Positions 6,431 to 8,952 of a stretch of DNA of 8,952 nt are shown in pieces (the first letter of the stretch is position 1; the number at the start of each line of letters is the position of its first letter). A program made the translations under genes and the position numbers. A model generated the notes under the pieces. It was not told the origin of the DNA, did not search any database, and saw only the letters and a program-made list of their open reading frames with translations. The stretch spans positions 1 through 8,952 of the forward strand of contig CAYVBE010000174.1 in the NCBI GenBank assembly GCA_964448935.1. The letters are read 5' to 3'. The DNA comes from CAYVBE01 sp964448935. GTDB taxonomy: Bacteria > Planctomycetota > Brocadiia > SM23-32.

Positions 6431-8952
6431 TCAGCCCGCGTCCACGACGACACGGAAGCCGCACTGGTTGCACTCTTCGTAGCGGTCCGGGTAGTCAATG
6501 CGGACGTGCGAGGCCAGGCTCCAGTCGCCCTCGTGGTACGGGCCGCCGCGCAGGCAGTAGCCGCGCCGCATGGAGCCCTGACTGTCCGGATCGGGCTCGC
6601 ACCGGGTCCATTCCCGGACATTGCCCGCCATGTCGAACAGGCCGAACCGGTTGGCCAGCTTCCGGCCCACGGGCCAGGGGCGTCCGCCCATGTGCGGGCC
6701 CCACCAGGCGGTATCGTCGCGGGCCTCGTCGCCCCACCAGAACCGGGTCATCGAGCCCGCGCGGCAGGCGTATTCCCACTCCTCGTCGGTCGGCAGGCGA
6801 TAGCGCACGCCGTCCCGTTCGGAGAGGCGTCGGCAGAATTCCTCGGCGTCCTCCCACGAGACGCACTGCACCGGCAGGTTCGAGCCCAGGAAGCGCGACG
6901 GGTTCTCGCCCATGACCTCCTCGTACTGCGCCTCGGTCACCTGGCATGCGCCCATGTAGAAGGGGTTGGTGAGTTCGAAGACCCTGCGGTTCTCCGAATC
7001 CGGCTCGCCGATCTCCACGCTCCCGGCCGGCACGCGGACCAGTTCCATCCGCTCCTTGCCCGTGCCCGTCATCGTCAGGTTGTTGCGGTGGAAGGTGACG
7101 GTCTTCTCGCCGTCGCCCTCGGGGGCGGCGAACCGGACGGTGCGCTCGTGGGCGGTCCAGCCCTCGGCCGGCGCCGTATCGGAGACGGGCCGGCGCTCGG
7201 GCTCGGGTTGGGGAGTGGGCACGTAGTCGGTGTTGACGCCGGGCTCGATAACGGGCAGCACGAGACGCGAAGCGTGCGCGGCGGAGGCGTGAACCGTGTT
7301 GCGGGCCACACGGGCCTCTTCGTAGGACTCGATCCCATCCCAGGTGTTGGGATGCACGATGAATCGCGGGGCGCCGCTGCTGGAGACGTGCAGACGGATC
7401 TTGTGCCCCGGCGCGAAGACGTAGGCGGTGGAGATGAACTCGATCTCCAGCTCGTAGACCTCCCCTTCCTCCATGAGCTGTGGGTCGTCGAAGCCGGCGT
7501 GGAAGCGGCCCAGCGCCGCTCCCTCCAGCAGGATGGCCTCGTAGCCGTCCGGATACACGTCCACCAGCGATGCGGTGAACATGGTGTCGGGCGCGTCGCT
7601 GCTGACGTGCAGGTGCAGCTTCGCCCGCCCCGTGATCTCGACCGGCTTCTCCAGCGGCGGCGTCTCGAACCGCAGGATGTCCTCGCGATCGGCCAGCGGC
7701 CGCTGGTCTCTCATGCCGGCGTTGTAACATTGGATTGCCTGCACCGGATCGGCGGGGTCGTAGGTGTAGCTGAGCGACGCTTCCTCTTCCGACGGCGCCC
7801 GGTCCTCAAGGCCCCCGGTCGCGGTCAGGTAGAGCGCGGTGGGCTCGTGCGGAACGGGCCAGACCTCGGTCTGCTTCCAGACGTTGCCCGGCGCCTCGGG
7901 GTCCAGGCAGTCGCCCATGAGGAAGTAGTACATGATGGAGCGCACCTCGTCCGGCTCGACATCGTCGGTGAGCCAGCGGAAGGCCGGCATCTCGTCCCAG
8001 AGCACGTCGCAGTCCGAATAGAGCGGCGGCATGCGTCCGCCGCCGTTGGCCAGGCCCTGGAGGCCGGCGTGGGCGCCGCTGCCCATGACGAGGATGGCCC
8101 TGCCGTTCTTGCTCATCTCGACCCACTCCTCAATGGCCCCCTGGGTGAACATGTCGAACCAGCCGGTCTTGTCGTTCAGGGGTATGCTGATCTGGTCCCC
8201 AAGGCCCTCGAAAGGGCTGTGGTAGGGCTCCGTGATGGCCTCGGGCGGGGGCCAGCGGTCCCGTCTCCGTCTGCGCCACCGCCAGCCGCCTGCCACGCTG
8301 TCGCGGGGGTCGCGGGTCAGAGTCATGATGGCGGCCATGCAGAGTTCCATGTGCGGAGGGTCCATCACGTAGGCGTTTCGCGCGGTTCGGCTGGCTTCTG
8401 AGTAGCCGAACATGCCGACCTTGCCGTTGCACCACGGCTGCGCGGCGATCCATTCGATGGTGTCGCGGCCGTCCGCGCGGCTGTCGCGGCCCCTCGGGTT
8501 GTCTGGCGTGGAACGGTCCTGCCCGACGAAAGCGAACTTGCCGCTCTCCAGCAGCGGCACGCCGAAATCCAGCGCGCTGTCCATCCGCCCCCGGCGCGAC
8601 CGGCTGAGCACCACCGGCCAGGGGCCGCCGCCCCTGGGCAGATAGACCTCCGTGGCCAGCGTGCCGCCGGTGCTCATGGGCAGGTCCACCTTCCAGTGGC
8701 TGACGCCGTCCGGCAGCGAGTCCAGCTCGTGCCCGTTCACCGGGCAAGGCCAGACGGACCGCAGGTACCAGGCCCGCGCCTCGGATTGCCGCAGCACGCC
8801 GTCGCCGTCGAGGTCGGAGCCCGGGAACATCTCCAGCAACCTGCGCAGCCAGCCGTCGGTCTGGGAGGTGGGCTCGCCGGGAACGGGGGGCGGCGCCTCG
8901 CCGTCGGCAAGCGCATGGGCGTCTTCGGCCTCCATGCGGTTGTAGCGGGCCA
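6431..8952 (-). CDS. CocE/NonD-type hydrolase fused to an FGE-sulfatase (SUMF1-like) domain, with EF-hand; 5' end outside the window
   Basis: The frame is open to the right edge, so the gene is probably 5'-truncated. The first ATG inside (8935, residue 1 below) has no Shine-Dalgarno. Domains in order: a canonical EF-hand loop, D41-L-D43-G-D45-G ending in E52; a CocE/NonD alpha/beta hydrolase (about 80-300) with DTIEWIAAQPWCNGKVGMFG (158-177), nucleophile S179, D261 in GWFD and H289 in GSGAH, the last two 28 residues apart exactly as in CocE (Asp259/His287); a PepX-type C-terminal beta domain (about 365-560) with FETPPLEKPVEITG and FAPGHKIRLHVSSSG; a Pro/Glu-rich linker (about 565-620); and an FGE-sulfatase domain (about 629-832) with MELVRVPAG, RLPTDEEWEYACRAG, FGLFDMAGNVREW and CLRGG. 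The FGE-type domain lacks the two catalytic cysteines. The hydrolase lacks the usual oxyanion tyrosine and has a short cap with a basic run (219-227). The substrate is unknown; an ester or amide is likely. Confidence 0.9.
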   Translation of the reverse strand, partial: ARYNRMEAEDAHALADGEAPPPVPGEPTSQTDGWLRRLLEMFPGSDLDGDGVLRQSEARAWYLRSVWPCPVNGHELDSLPDGVSHWKVDLPMSTGGTLATEVYLPRGGGPWPVVLSRSRRGRMDSALDFGVPLLESGKFAFVGQDRSTPDNPRGRDSRADGRDTIEWIAAQPWCNGKVGMFGYSEASRTARNAYVMDPPHMELCMAAIMTLTRDPRDSVAGGWRWRRRRRDRWPPPEAITEPYHSPFEGLGDQISIPLNDKTGWFDMFTQGAIEEWVEMSKNGRAILVMGSGAHAGLQGLANGGGRMPPLYSDCDVLWDEMPAFRWLTDDVEPDEVRSIMYYFLMGDCLDPEAPGNVWKQTEVWPVPHEPTALYLTATGGLEDRAPSEEEASLSYTYDPADPVQAIQCYNAGMRDQRPLADREDILRFETPPLEKPVEITGRAKLHLHVSSDAPDTMFTASLVDVYPDGYEAILLEGAALGRFHAGFDDPQLMEEGEVYELEIEFISTAYVFAPGHKIRLHVSSSGAPRFIVHPNTWDGIESYEEARVARNTVHASAAHASRLVLPVIEPGVNTDYVPTPQPEPERRPVSDTAPAEGWTAHERTVRFAAPEGDGEKTVTFHRNNLTMTGTGKERMELVRVPAGSVEIGEPDSENRRVFELTNPFYMGACQVTEAQYEEVMGENPSRFLGSNLPVQCVSWEDAEEFCRRLSERDGVRYRLPTDEEWEYACRAGSMTRFWWGDEARDDTAWWGPHMGGRPWPVGRKLANRFGLFDMAGNVREWTRCEPDPDSQGSMRRGYCLRGGPYHEGDWSLASHVRIDYPDRYEECNQCGFRVVVDAG
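8780..8815 (-). other. EF-hand calcium-binding loop
   Basis: Within the large hydrolase-FGE protein, residues D41 to E52 (counted from the ATG at 8935) give the 12-position loop D-x-D-x-D-G with Glu at position 12. Helical segments LLEMF before and ARAWYL after it complete the helix-loop-helix. Single EF-hands ahead of hydrolases are common in planctomycete-type proteins. A partner EF-hand could lie beyond the window edge. Confidence 0.75.

Noticed and set aside
6431..7050. The FGE-type domain as the maturase of the neighbouring sulfatase
   Set aside because: The two catalytic cysteines expected after the LRGG motif are absent.
8205..8300. Frameshift behind the arginine run and short cap of the hydrolase
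   Set aside because: The other minus-strand reading frame shown for this region does not restore recognisable cap sequence, and the frame continues cleanly into the GWFD motif. A small deletion cannot be excluded.
6506..8401. Long open frame of 631 codons on the plus strand
   Set aside because: It is antisense to the hydrolase-FGE gene and has no recognisable domain or ribosome site.
1..8952. CRISPR array, tRNA, rRNA, insertion sequence or attachment site
   Set aside because: No regularly spaced repeats, transposase motifs, terminal inverted repeats or tRNA-like cloverleaf sequence were seen. Nearly all bases belong to the seven genes.

Overview
This is a gene-dense, GC-rich bacterial window with seven protein-coding genes, no RNA genes and no mobile elements. 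The gene mix is an ARSK-like sulfatase, a formylglycine-generating-enzyme-type (SUMF1) domain fused to a hydrolase with an EF-hand, a GH130 disaccharide phosphorylase and a tungsten-type aldehyde:ferredoxin oxidoreductase (AOR). That mix is most familiar from the Planctomycetota/Verrucomicrobiota/Lentisphaerota/Hydrogenedentota type of glycan-degrading bacteria, often known only from metagenomes. The phylum is inference only. The AOR points to an anaerobic or facultatively anaerobic life.

Left half (20-4244, minus strand): one probable operon read right to left. It holds a GH130_1 mannosylglucose phosphorylase (4244-3042), the AOR (2930-1134, start set by a good Shine-Dalgarno), a small MoaD/ThiS-like sulfur carrier ending in GG (1117-893), and a MoeB/ThiF/HesA-like E1 adenylyltransferase (856-20). 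The last three form a compact AOR plus cofactor-maturation module with 16- and 36-nt gaps. A 111-nt gap before the AOR holds a candidate internal promoter.

Middle (4245-4400): a 156-bp divergent intergenic region with back-to-back sigma70-like promoters. A 10-bp GC palindrome lies between the two -35 boxes and a 6-bp dyad sits at the predicted sulfatase transcription start.

Right of centre (4401-6415, plus strand): a sulfatase with close resemblance to arylsulfatase K (glucuronate-2-sulfatase) but no signal peptide, translationally coupled (ATGA overlap) to a YhbS-like GNAT acetyltransferase.

Right end (6431-8952, minus strand, convergent, 15-nt gap): a large protein running off the window edge. 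It has an EF-hand, a CocE/NonD alpha/beta hydrolase with a PepX-type C-terminal beta domain, and a C-terminal FGE-sulfatase-type domain. The FGE-type domain lacks the catalytic cysteines, so it should not be taken as the sulfatase's maturase. The hydrolase keeps its Ser/Asp/His triad but has an altered oxyanion region and a shortened cap.

Taken together the window looks like part of a carbohydrate/sulfated-glycan utilisation region: intracellular phosphorolysis of mannosylglucose, removal of uronate 2-sulfate, and ferredoxin-linked aldehyde oxidation with its own sulfur-carrier pair. The link between AOR and the sugar enzymes rests only on gene order. No stretch longer than 156 bp lacks a gene.
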